A stretch of 64,000 nt of DNA from Verrucomicrobium sp. GAS474 (GTDB taxonomy: Bacteria > Verrucomicrobiota > Verrucomicrobiia > Methylacidiphilales > GAS474), in contig NZ_LT629781.1 of assembly GCF_900105685.1 (NCBI RefSeq), positions 2,852,001 to 2,916,000 on the forward strand. Direction: 5' to 3'. How positions within the stretch are numbered: position 1 is the stretch's first letter; each line of letters begins with the position of its first letter. A program made the translations under genes and the position numbers. Under the pieces are notes generated by a model. That model was not told the DNA's origin. It was given only the letters and a program-made list of their open reading frames with translations, and ran no database searches. Positions 19,415 to 25,756 of the stretch are shown here, in pieces.

Positions 19415-19430
19415 CTTTACATAACAAATA
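19415..19430 (+). repeat. Left attachment repeat (attL core)
   Basis: CTTTACATAACAAATA is identical to 25575-25590 and in the same orientation. It covers a XerD-like arm plus the six-base central region of a dif site. The bases after it (GAGTACCGTGC) differ from the right-hand site, as expected when the phage supplies a diverged XerC side. Confidence 0.85.
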
Positions 19431-19512
19431 GAGTACCGTGCTCTTAGATTAAACCTTTTTAAATATGGGGTTTAATTCGATCAAAAAAGACCGAATAACT
19501 AGGAGTATGATT

Positions 19513-20247
19513 ATGCCTCTCGCATCGCAGAAGTCCAAAGAAAAGCCCCTCACGGCTCGCCAGATTGCCGCTAATTGTGAGGGTTTGAAAGTTCACTTTC
19601 CTTACATCAAAGAGCGTGAAGCCAAGGAAACATGCTCTAAGGAGCTTGATACGCCTTTGAGTGAGGGACACAAGGCGGTTCTTGATGCGGCGTTCAGTGC
19701 CCGTAGCGCGGAGTCGAACGCGGTCATGTGTTATATGGCCTTGTGCATCGAAATTCGTCGTCATCAATTGGCCCCTAAAGAGGTCACTGTTTTGCTGTCG
19801 GCGGCGGGATATAATTACTCCCGAATTTCGGAGGTTAAACGAGTCGCTTTCGTCTCTGATGAGATTTTTCAAAAGTTTCTTAGCGAGGGCCTCGGCTTCC
19901 GTTCGGCCCTCCGTTTGGCTCGGGGAGGGGAGAGGGCTGCGAACGAGCACCCGGCAGATACGACGGCTTCGACTTCGGAACCTGCCGACGAGGAGGAAGG
20001 CGACGGCAACCCGGGCGAGGGTGTCAACGATGCCCCGCAGCCTGAGCTGGATGAGAGTCCGAACGCACTCGTGTCGAAACTCGTGTCCGTCCTTCGCCTC
20101 GATAAGTTGGACTTCGTTCCCGACTTCCTGCGTCGGGGTTTTGAGAACAAGTCGTTTCTTAAAACATTTAAACAAAAGGGAGGCGTTGCGCATGCGGTGA
20201 TCGGAAATTACCGCGTTATCGTCATCCCGATGCAGGGACTTAACTAA
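19513..20247 (+). CDS. Prophage protein of unknown function (first inovirus gene)
   Basis: This is a 244-residue protein I do not recognise. I use the ATG at 19513 because AGGAG at 19501-19505 lies seven bases upstream. Earlier ATGs at 19465 and 19507 have no well-spaced ribosome site. Residues about 60-130 are helical and basic (for example ISEVKRVAFVSDEIFQKFL). The middle is very acidic and disordered-looking (DEEEGDGNPGEG), and the C-terminal 70 residues are again ordered. It precedes the putative ssDNA-binding gene by 51 bp, so a role in phage replication or regulation is possible. It may be a new inovirus family. Confidence 0.6.
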   Translation: MPLASQKSKEKPLTARQIAANCEGLKVHFPYIKEREAKETCSKELDTPLSEGHKAVLDAAFSARSAESNAVMCYMALCIEIRRHQLAPKEVTVLLSAAGYNYSRISEVKRVAFVSDEIFQKFLSEGLGFRSALRLARGGERAANEHPADTTASTSEPADEEEGDGNPGEGVNDAPQPELDESPNALVSKLVSVLRLDKLDFVPDFLRRGFENKSFLKTFKQKGGVAHAVIGNYRVIVIPMQGLN

Positions 20248-20298
20248 AATTTTCTCCGTCAGAGAAAAAAACAAACCTCAACAAAACGTAACACAGAA

Positions 20299-20619
20299 AT
20301 GAAACGCGAAAGCATCCTCAACGAAGTTCAAGCGGGCAATGCCGTCTTGATTGGCTCCTTCCTCAACGCCTCTGCCGAGCGGCGCAACTATAAGGACAAG
20401 GAGACGGGCCGTCTCAAGACCTACGCTACGACCCGCGCTTGGGTCACCACGTCCACGAAGCCCGTTCAGGTCTTCGAGTACAAGGACGACGATTTCGACG
20501 TGAACAAGTATATCCCGCCGTTCAAGTCGGGCACCCCCGTCGTCGTTCGCGTGCGCGGCATGCGCGAGGAATCGGGCGTCACCATCATTTCGGGAGACAT
20601 CGAAGCTCTCGAAAACTAA
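20299..20619 (+). CDS. Putative inovirus single-stranded DNA-binding protein
   Basis: This 106-residue protein is predicted to be mainly beta-strand (AVLIGSFLNASAERR, TRAWVTTSTKPVQVFEY, GTPVVVRVRGMREESGVTI, each a likely strand). Size, early position and OB-fold-like strand pattern fit the gV-type ssDNA-binding protein that coats replicated inovirus DNA before assembly. There is no diagnostic motif, so the call leans on context. A strong terminator follows about 60 bp downstream. Confidence 0.55.
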   Translation: MKRESILNEVQAGNAVLIGSFLNASAERRNYKDKETGRLKTYATTRAWVTTSTKPVQVFEYKDDDFDVNKYIPPFKSGTPVVVRVRGMREESGVTIISGDIEALEN

Positions 20620-20680
20620 GAAAATCCTAGCCCCTTCCGGGAGGGAGCGGTATTCTAGGCTAAGTCCCGGACAGAGCCGG

Positions 20681-20710
20681 AGAGGGGAGGGGTTTCCTCC
20701 CCTCTCTCTT
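20681..20710 (+). terminator. Rho-independent terminator after the ssDNA-binding gene
   Basis: AGAGGGGAGG (20681-20690) pairs perfectly with CCTCCCCTCT (20696-20705) around a five-base loop, and is followed by CTCTT. It separates the early pair of genes from the structural genes. Confidence 0.75.
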
Positions 20711-20749
20711 TGCCCCTAAGATTATTCAAACTTTTAAACATTCCTTGGG

Positions 20750-20842
20750 ATGAGCGTCATTCAGGAACATATCGGAGCGGTGATCCTCGAAGTTTCGGCA
20801 GCGATCATCCTCTTTACGCTGGCTTGGCTCCGTCGGAGCTAG
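20750..20842 (+). CDS. Tiny inovirus membrane protein (30 residues)
   Basis: The ATG at 20750 opens a 30-residue frame ending in TAG at 20840-20842. The protein is a short polar N-terminus, one hydrophobic helix (AVILEVSAAIILFTLAWL) and a basic RRS tail. That is the layout of filamentous phage minor coat proteins pVII and pIX. It falls below common gene-length cut-offs. The ribosome site is weak (TTGGG overlapping the start), so expression is not certain. Confidence 0.5.
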   Translation: MSVIQEHIGAVILEVSAAIILFTLAWLRRS

Positions 20843-21179
20843 TTCCCCGTTCGCCACTAGCGAACCATCTGCGCGATAGCCTCACGCTTCGCGTCCTAGG
20901 GCGTTAAACCCCCCTCAAAGAGGCCGGGGGGTTTAACCCTCGTTTCCCCATGCGGAACGCGCCGAGGAGTGCCAATCCTTTGGCGCGACGAACGCCCGCC
21001 TAACCGGGAGGGCTCGGGGCTTCTAGGCCGGGAGGCCGGTCTCTCTCCATTGCGTCGATTTGCTTGCTTATCGCGCCAGACTCGTTCTGGCATAAAATTT
21101 GTAACACGCTTATAATCATTGATTTACCTTAACATTTATTCACCCGTATTATAATATAAACGCATACTAAACGCTCCGC
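20843..21179. other. Phage intergenic region with strong hairpin and AT-rich promoter
   Basis: A perfect 12-bp stem, GTTAAACCCCCC (20903-20914) with GGGGGGTTTAAC (20926-20937), has an 11-base loop. On the single-stranded phage genome it could serve as packaging signal or complementary-strand origin. The last 90 bases are AT-rich. TTAACA (21129-21134) and TAATAT (21152-21157), 17 bp apart, look like a promoter for the coat-protein genes. Confidence 0.5.
21129..21157 (+). promoter_or_regulatory. Putative promoter of the coat-protein operon
   Basis: TTAACA (21129-21134) and TAATAT (21152-21157) are separated by 17 bp in a markedly AT-rich patch of an otherwise GC-rich region. They lie 23 bp before the next start codon. 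An overlapping TATAAT sits at 21150-21155. Confidence 0.5.
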
Positions 21180-21284
21180 ATGAACCCCTTACATATCGCA
21201 ATTTTCTGGGTGTCCGTCCTGTTCATTGGGCGCTTCATCCTTCTCCGCCTGTGGCGTTTCTGGACGTCCGTTGGAGACAAATAA
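21180..21284 (+). CDS. Tiny inovirus membrane protein (34 residues)
   Basis: The ATG at 21180 gives 34 residues ending at TAA 21282-21284. It has one helix (IAIFWVSVLFIGRFILL) followed by a basic, tryptophan-containing tail (RLWRFWTS). It sits directly upstream of the major coat gene, where filamentous phages usually carry pVII/pIX-type genes. It is too short to be found by most gene callers. Confidence 0.55.
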   Translation: MNPLHIAIFWVSVLFIGRFILLRLWRFWTSVGDK

Positions 21285-21339
21285 TTTTCGGTCCCGTGTG
21301 GGATCGAGAAACCAACCAACAAAGAAAGGAAAAACAAAC

Positions 21340-21582
21340 ATGAAGAACCTCATCAACAAGGTCCGCTCGAAGATCGCCGCCGTTGGCGTCGTCGGCCTCA
21401 GCATCGCCGGTGCCACTGCCGCGCACGCCGATACCGGCTCCAGCTACGTCACCTCCTACACGACCGCCATCCAGGGCATCCAGGCCGACATGCTGACGAT
21501 CCTCCCGATCGCGCTCGGCGTCGCCGCGACCCTCTGGGGCGTCCGCTTCCTGACGCGGATGTTCAAGAGCACCGCGAAGTAA
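21340..21582 (+). CDS. Inovirus major coat protein (pVIII-like)
   Basis: This 80-residue precursor has a basic N-terminus and a signal peptide ending in AHA (residues 28-30). The mature protein is 50 residues, the same as M13 pVIII. It has an acidic or polar N-terminus (DTGSSY), a hydrophobic membrane helix (MLTILPIALGVAATLWGV) and a basic C-terminus (RFLTRMFKSTAK) to contact the DNA. GGA at 21328-21330 within AAGAAAGGA is a good ribosome site. A strong terminator follows at once, as in classic filamentous phages, where it boosts coat expression relative to downstream genes. Confidence 0.9.
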   Translation: MKNLINKVRSKIAAVGVVGLSIAGATAAHADTGSSYVTSYTTAIQGIQADMLTILPIALGVAATLWGVRFLTRMFKSTAK

Positions 21583-21595
21583 TCCGGCGATTACT

Positions 21596-21622
21596 ACGGG
21601 GGAGGGTAACCTCCCCCGTTTC
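21596..21622 (+). terminator. Terminator after the major coat gene
   Basis: ACGGGGGAGG (21596-21605) pairs perfectly with CCTCCCCCGT (21610-21619) around a GTAA loop, then TTTC follows. It lies 14 bp after the coat stop codon, like the central terminator after gene VIII in Ff phages. Confidence 0.8.
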
Positions 21623-21637
21623 TTACACCCCTGTAAG
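21622..21637. promoter_or_regulatory. CTTACA-N4-TGTAAG palindrome, copy 1
   Basis: CTTACACCCCTGTAAG is a perfect six-base inverted repeat around CCCC. The same 16-bp pattern recurs at 24105-24120 and 25445-25460 in the prophage. It may bind a phage or host regulator, or act as a small hairpin on single-stranded DNA. Confidence 0.5.
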
Positions 21638-21653
21638 TTTCACCCCTCTCTAT

Positions 21654-21755
21654 ATGGAAAACGTCGTCTTGGGGTTCTCGTCCGCTGCGGGACTCTTCCT
21701 CACCGTCTACGGCTTCTTCTCCGTGGGAAGCATTTTAACGAGGATCAGCGAATGA
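21654..21755 (+). CDS. Tiny inovirus membrane protein (33 residues)
   Basis: The ATG at 21654 gives 33 residues: MENVVLGFSSAAGLFLTVYG, then FFSVGSILTRISE. It is mostly one hydrophobic helix. The stop overlaps the start of the next small gene (ATGA at 21752-21755), which supports real translation of both. It is probably a minor coat protein. Confidence 0.55.
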   Translation: MENVVLGFSSAAGLFLTVYGFFSVGSILTRISE

Positions 21756-21877
21756 GCGCAGACCAAGCAACCCAAATCATCGATCTCCTATGTTCTCTAC
21801 AAGCAAGTTTCGAGTTCTCAATCGGCGTCTTCTTGGCGCTTGTCTGCTGCTGTGCGTGGCATCTGTCTCGGCGTTGA
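21752..21877 (+). CDS. Tiny inovirus membrane protein overlapping the adsorption gene (41 residues)
   Basis: The ATG at 21752 overlaps the upstream stop. The frame runs 41 codons to TGA at 21875-21877. The sequence is a soluble head (MSADQATQIIDLLCS) followed by one helix (SIGVFLALVCCCAW) and a basic end (HLSRR). Its last 88 bases overlap, in another frame, the signal-peptide region of the next gene (start 21790). Such packing is usual for filamentous phages. Confidence 0.5.
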   Translation: MSADQATQIIDLLCSLQASFEFSIGVFLALVCCCAWHLSRR

Positions 21878-22680
21878 GGGCCGATACCGTATTTTCAGCG
21901 CCGCTTAGCCCGTCGGATAACGGCGGGCCGTCGCCGACTGACAACTCGGGCGACATTTTCGTTTCGTCGGGCGACGGACAGGCGGAAGTCATGATCAATG
22001 AGCACAACTACGATGGGAAATTCGATAAAATCATTGAGCGTCTGACACAGCTTTATAACCAGCAACAGCAGGAGGTGAATTGGTATACCGGGCTCCTCAA
22101 CGACAACCACGCCGAGACGATGACGGTCCTTAACGCAATCAAGGTCGGGACGGATCAGATTGCGGCGAACACGTCCGGGGCAGCGGGGTCTGGTGCTGGT
22201 TCCGGGTCGGGTGGTAGTTCGTCGGGGTCGGGTGGCAGTGGCGGTTTCGATGCTTCCGGGATCATTTCGGCGGTCAACACCGTTGATACCGACATCAAGA
22301 CGTTTAAGGACAAGTTCAGCGATTTCATAAATGGGACGGGGTGGGGGAGTGGCTTGGATCAAGCCGGTTCTGCCGCCGATGCTCTTAGTAGTCAGTTGGA
22401 CAGTGGGGGAAACGACGCGCCCAACATCTATAACTTTCTCGTCAATGACCAAGGCACTTACTCCGGGAGTTCCTTTAGCTCGTCAGGCACGTTCTCGATA
22501 GCCGGGGGCGCTCCTACGGTCGGCCCGTTTAACGTCAAGGTCGCTGGGCAGAATATAACCGTTTCACTGCCTCAAATAGCGGGAGGGTCTGCCATCAAGA
22601 CAGTCTTGGGCCTCATGGTCACTTTCCTTGCCTGTATGCGTAGCTACTCCGTCGCTCGTGAAACCGTTGAAAGCATATGA
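21790..22680 (+). CDS. Putative inovirus adsorption (pIII-like) protein
   Basis: This 296-residue protein has a signal peptide (LLGACLLLCVASVSALRA). An N-terminal domain (roughly residues 33-130) is followed by a Gly/Ser linker (about 131-150) and a second domain. A C-terminal membrane helix (AIKTVLGLMVTFLACM) comes before a short basic tail. A secreted multidomain protein with a glycine-rich linker and C-terminal anchor, between small coat genes and the pVI/Zot pair, is where pIII sits in Ff-type genomes. The receptor-binding domain is not recognisable, as usual for pIII. It overlaps the next gene by ATGA. Confidence 0.75.
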   Translation: MFSTSKFRVLNRRLLGACLLLCVASVSALRADTVFSAPLSPSDNGGPSPTDNSGDIFVSSGDGQAEVMINEHNYDGKFDKIIERLTQLYNQQQQEVNWYTGLLNDNHAETMTVLNAIKVGTDQIAANTSGAAGSGAGSGSGGSSSGSGGSGGFDASGIISAVNTVDTDIKTFKDKFSDFINGTGWGSGLDQAGSAADALSSQLDSGGNDAPNIYNFLVNDQGTYSGSSFSSSGTFSIAGGAPTVGPFNVKVAGQNITVSLPQIAGGSAIKTVLGLMVTFLACMRSYSVARETVESI

Positions 22681-23036
22681 TCGATTTTCTTGAGAAGATT
22701 TCGGACTGGATCGGCGGTAAGGCCGCATTGATTTTTGCGGTTATCAGCTTCCTGTATTCGCTCGTCTATACGGCCATTACGATGGCGTATCAGTATTGGT
22801 CTAATCTGATCCCTACCGTTTCGACATTGGCTCAACCAAGTGTAGGGGCGGTTACGCATTTCGATTGGTCTAGTCTGCTTGCTGTGGCTGGGCCCGTAGG
22901 GTCATGGGCTATTCAGTATCTCCCTGTAGAGGCCATGTGTGCGGCCATCGTTCAAGTCCTTACCGTTAGCGGAACGTGCTTCGTCATCCGATGGGCTATC
23001 AGCGTCTATAAGCTGATACCGCTTAAGGCGACATGA
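22677..23036 (+). CDS. Putative inovirus pVI-like membrane protein
   Basis: This 119-residue protein has three hydrophobic segments (ALIFAVISFLYSLVYTAI, a middle segment near residues 67-85, and the C-terminal AAIVQVLTVSGTCFVI). It is translationally coupled on both sides (ATGA overlaps at 22677 and 23033). Length, topology and position between the adsorption gene and zot match pVI, which caps the virion together with pIII. Confidence 0.75.
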   Translation: MIDFLEKISDWIGGKAALIFAVISFLYSLVYTAITMAYQYWSNLIPTVSTLAQPSVGAVTHFDWSSLLAVAGPVGSWAIQYLPVEAMCAAIVQVLTVSGTCFVIRWAISVYKLIPLKAT

Positions 23037-23794
23037 TCCACGTTTACGAGGGGCGGCCCGGCGGGGGCAAGAGCTACCGAGCGGTAGAGAACATCTGCAA
23101 GGATTTGGCGGCGGGCTCCATCGTTCATACGAACATTTTCCTCTACCCGGAGAAGGTGAGGGCATACGTCTTTGACCGGTGGGGCGTTGAGGTTCCGCCC
23201 GACTCGTTGGTCTACTACGAGGACGGCTCCAAGCTCGCGCACGATATGCCGTCCTTGATCCCTCGGGGCACGCGAGCATGCACCAATAAGATTTACCTCG
23301 ATGAGGCGCATATCTGGTACAACTCGCGGGACTGGAAGACGACGCATGAGCTTCTAAAACGCAATCTGGTGTGGCTGACGCAACACCGGAAATTCTTCGT
23401 CGATGTCGTCTTTATCACACAGGACGCCGCGAACATAGACGCTCAATTCCGGCGACTCGCGCAAAGCTACTACCGGTTCCGTGACCTTCAAAAGATGAAG
23501 GCACCGGGCTTCGGGCAGGTCTACCCGCTACCGCATACGCTGGAAATCCTCGTCGATTACGACGGCAAAACCGTCATGGATCGGACGTTCGTCCCTCGGA
23601 AGAAGGAGATTTTCGACCTCTACGAGTCCGAACAGCTTCTCATGAACCACGATTTCTTAATCGAAAACAAAACGTCGAAGGTCGTTAAAAACAAAAAGAA
23701 AACAACGGCGATCCTCGTTAGGAAAACTTTGGAGGTTTCCCTAACGGTCGTCCTTTTCGGAATGCTCATCTATTTGGGCAAACAAAGTCTATGA
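23033..23794 (+). CDS. zot: Zonular occludens toxin-like assembly ATPase (pI/Zot)
   Basis: This 253-residue protein has the Zot-family ATPase: Walker A GRPGGGKS at residues 7-14 and Walker B IYLDEAH near residue 87. An arginine- and aromatic-rich region follows (RFRDLQKMKAPGFG). A C-terminal membrane helix (LTVVLFGMLIYLG) lies close to the end, so only a very short periplasmic tail remains. Zot/pI drives coat assembly and extrusion through the inner membrane and is the hallmark gene of inoviruses. It overlaps the next gene by ATGA. Confidence 0.93.
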   Translation: MIHVYEGRPGGGKSYRAVENICKDLAAGSIVHTNIFLYPEKVRAYVFDRWGVEVPPDSLVYYEDGSKLAHDMPSLIPRGTRACTNKIYLDEAHIWYNSRDWKTTHELLKRNLVWLTQHRKFFVDVVFITQDAANIDAQFRRLAQSYYRFRDLQKMKAPGFGQVYPLPHTLEILVDYDGKTVMDRTFVPRKKEIFDLYESEQLLMNHDFLIENKTSKVVKNKKKTTAILVRKTLEVSLTVVLFGMLIYLGKQSL

Positions 23795-24762
23795 AGGTGA
23801 TCATCCTGTTCGCCCTGGTCGTCGTGACCGGGGTTCTTATCATGAAGCAGCATACGTTTTTCGATGCAGGGGGAGGGAAGGCAACGCAAGGGAAGGCATC
23901 GGACTCGAAGACAGGGAAGGGGGACGGCGACGGGAAGAAGGATGAGCCAAAGGTTGTCTTCACCTATTGTTTCGACAACAGGCCAGTCCCGGAAGCCTTA
24001 GGGGAGGGGGCTGTCATTGATAAAGGGTCCAATTCCGTCACGGTCATTTGCCCTGTCAGCGAAAGAGATTCGCGCATCGGATCGCTAAAGGCCCGGGACG
24101 TGCCCTTACACCGATGTAAGGTTCAGGTCGATATAGTGGAGCTGTCGAGCGATGACGATAGCGGTTACAGCATTTCGGCGGCCCTGTCTCAATGGAAGCT
24201 CAACCTGTCGTTGCCGTCTGCGGTCGCGGTCACAGCCTCACCGGCTATCGGTGCCATGGGTCTAGCATGGGATAAGCTATCCGGCATCTTGGCTCAGGGG
24301 TCGTTTAAGGTAAGGGCAAAGCTAAAGATGCACACGGAGGCCACGCTTACGCATGGGGTAGAGACAGCGTTCAACCAGTATTCGGAGCAGATAACCACGA
24401 ATGCGACGACGACGACGACGGCCACCACTACCAACACGGAGAGGCGCAAGATTGGGCTCATCGTCAAGATGACACCATGCATTCTCACGGAAGGAATTTC
24501 GCTCAGTTACCTTCTGTCGAACTCTCAGGCAGATACGAACGAAACGGCCGTAGGTGCCGACGTGGTTGGGGAATGCGGTCTAACGCCGGTCCCTCAGGTG
24601 TTAGTTGATTCCATCAAAACGAGGGTTCAGGATCAGGAGAACCGATTCCTTTGGGTGCCGGTTGGCAAAGAGCATGTGAGGCAGACATTCCAAGATGTGG
24701 TGACGGTTACCCTAATGGAAGTCGATGGTGAGCCCGTGAGGAAAGGGGAGACGGTCCAGTGA
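23791..24762 (+). CDS. Short secretin-like outer-membrane channel (pIV-like)
   Basis: This 323-residue protein has an N-terminal hydrophobic signal (VIILFALVVVTGVLI) and a charged linker (GGGKATQGKASDSKTGKGD). Strands then resemble the secretin domain: VQVDIVELSSDDDSGYSIS (compare the V-x-V-x-I-x-E-V pattern), KIGLIVKMTPCI, and a late P-Q-V-LVDSIKTRV segment. In filamentous phages pIV lets the virion cross the outer membrane. It is shorter than typical pIV (about 400 residues or more) and lacks a clear N0 domain. Position directly after zot supports the call. Confidence 0.65.
   Translation: MKVIILFALVVVTGVLIMKQHTFFDAGGGKATQGKASDSKTGKGDGDGKKDEPKVVFTYCFDNRPVPEALGEGAVIDKGSNSVTVICPVSERDSRIGSLKARDVPLHRCKVQVDIVELSSDDDSGYSISAALSQWKLNLSLPSAVAVTASPAIGAMGLAWDKLSGILAQGSFKVRAKLKMHTEATLTHGVETAFNQYSEQITTNATTTTTATTTNTERRKIGLIVKMTPCILTEGISLSYLLSNSQADTNETAVGADVVGECGLTPVPQVLVDSIKTRVQDQENRFLWVPVGKEHVRQTFQDVVTVTLMEVDGEPVRKGETVQ
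24105..24120. promoter_or_regulatory. CTTACA-N4-TGTAAG palindrome, copy 2
   Basis: CTTACACCGATGTAAG has the same six-base arms as the copies at 21622 and 25445, with a different centre. It lies inside the secretin-like gene, so it is not simply an intergenic operator. Confidence 0.4.
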
Positions 24763-24861
24763 GGGCCCCTCAACGCCTGTAATCTAATGAGAGGAAGGGG
24801 CGAGCGGCGCGCAGCGCCGCCGCCCTAACCTTGTTCTATATCTAAACCGTTAAGAAGCCCT
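24763..24861 (+). other. Short intergenic region with GC hairpin before rep
   Basis: GCGGCGC (24804-24810) and GCGCCGC (24814-24820) form a perfect stem with a three-base loop. It could be a replication origin feature for the adjacent HUH initiator, or a terminator without a strong U-tract. Confidence 0.4.
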
Positions 24862-25539
24862 GTGAACAAATCCCTCGTGGCCTTTCAACTCACCTGCGAC
24901 AAGCTCTTTGCCCGTTACGAAGTCCTCTACTTTTGGACGTTCACCTTTAAGGAAGCCATGCCCGATTGGTATTACTCGCGGACGTGGAACCGGTTTTGGG
25001 TGGACTTCACCGGCCACTTTCCAGATCTCATCCGCGGTGTGAAGGTTGCCGAGCACCATAAGACACACGGCCTCCACTATCACGCCATCCTTAACCAGCG
25101 TCTCCCGGTCGGCCTCGTTCGCCGGATCGGGTCCAAGTATGGCATAGGGAGGGTCCACGTCATGAAGTGCGACAAGGGTGCCGTGGGGTATCTCGAAAAG
25201 TACTTGGGCAAGCAGCATTGGAAAGACTTCCATGCTGGGTGCCGTCGCTGGTCGCCGGTCGGGACATGGGACCATACCAAGGTGTCTGACATCGTTGTGG
25301 AGTCCGACTTTACCCGGCAGCTAGCCTTTGAGACTCGGGGCAAAAAGATTGACTACCGGACCTACCGGGGGTATCGGCAAAACTACATGGCGTTCGGGGA
25401 CATTCAGGGGCCTTCGCGGGCCTACCTCGCCGAGGTCAGGAAATCTTACACCCCTGTAAGGTCGTTTTCGGATTTTGATAAAAACGAGCGATCTGCGGCA
25501 AAACTTGCAATGGTGGCGGATTCTGAAAATCCCTTTTAG
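24862..25539 (+). CDS. Rolling-circle replication initiator (HUH endonuclease)
   Basis: This 225-residue protein has the three HUH Rep motifs in order: motif I FWTFTF (about residues 22-27), motif II GLHYHAIL with the two metal-binding histidines, and motif III GAVGYLEKYLGK with catalytic tyrosine(s). It nicks the plus-strand origin and starts rolling-circle replication of the phage genome. The start is a GTG at 24862 with a weak upstream AAGAAG. The gene is last in the linear prophage because the attachment site lies between rep and the first gene. Confidence 0.88.
   Translation: MNKSLVAFQLTCDKLFARYEVLYFWTFTFKEAMPDWYYSRTWNRFWVDFTGHFPDLIRGVKVAEHHKTHGLHYHAILNQRLPVGLVRRIGSKYGIGRVHVMKCDKGAVGYLEKYLGKQHWKDFHAGCRRWSPVGTWDHTKVSDIVVESDFTRQLAFETRGKKIDYRTYRGYRQNYMAFGDIQGPSRAYLAEVRKSYTPVRSFSDFDKNERSAAKLAMVADSENPF
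25445..25460. promoter_or_regulatory. CTTACA-N4-TGTAAG palindrome, copy 3
   Basis: CTTACACCCCTGTAAG is identical to copy 1 at 21622-21637 and lies inside the 3' part of rep. Confidence 0.45.
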
Positions 25540-25573
25540 TCAAAGAGTTGAAAAGAATTTCGATCTTCCCTTG

Positions 25574-25601
25574 ACTTTACATAACAAATATTGTGCGAAG
25601 T
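25574..25601 (-). other. dif-like XerC/XerD recombination site (attR)
   Basis: The 28-bp site consists of ACTTTACATAA, then CAAATA, then TTGTGCGAAGT (11+6+11), the exact dif layout. Read on the minus strand, the XerC-side arm ACTTCGCACAA resembles the conserved TKCGCATAA, and the XerD-side arm TTATGTAAAGT resembles TTATGTTAAAT. The outer arms are partly palindromic (ACTT...AAGT). It contains the right prophage repeat. Confidence 0.75.
25575..25590 (+). repeat. Right attachment repeat (attR core)
   Basis: CTTTACATAACAAATA is identical to 19415-19430 in direct orientation, so recombination between them would release a 6,160-bp circle. Confidence 0.85.
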
Positions 25602-25756
25602 AAATATGAAAGATCCAAACCGAGCGGGAGTAACTGTCCGTGGAGCTGAAACTCATTCCTTTAGTGCCGGTGAAAATGCTTTCTTTGCGTTTACGAGAGA
25701 CCAGAAACCTTATCGCCCTCGCTTATCGAAGGCTTCGATGGTTACTGTGGGGCCGC

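Larger units (their letters stand above)
19415..25590 (+). mobile_element. Inovirus (filamentous phage) prophage at a dif-like site
   Basis: A 16-bp direct repeat (CTTTACATAACAAATA) at 19415-19430 and 25575-25590 bounds a 6,160-bp unit, a normal inovirus genome size. All genes inside point the same way. They include a putative ssDNA-binding protein, a 50-residue mature coat protein, several 30-41-residue membrane proteins, an adsorption-protein-like gene, a Zot/pI ATPase, a short secretin-like protein and an HUH replication initiator. No integrase is encoded, which fits XerCD-mediated integration at dif. Confidence 0.9.

Noticed and set aside
18958-19430. Integron attC site or cassette array
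   Set aside because: GTTATGT and ACATAAC look like core sites, but their order is inside-out for one attC. No IntI gene or second attC was seen, and the arms fit a dif-like site better.
20710-20907. 65-residue frame in the prophage
   Set aside because: It lacks an ATG and a ribosome site, and it overlaps the more plausible 30-residue membrane protein in another frame.
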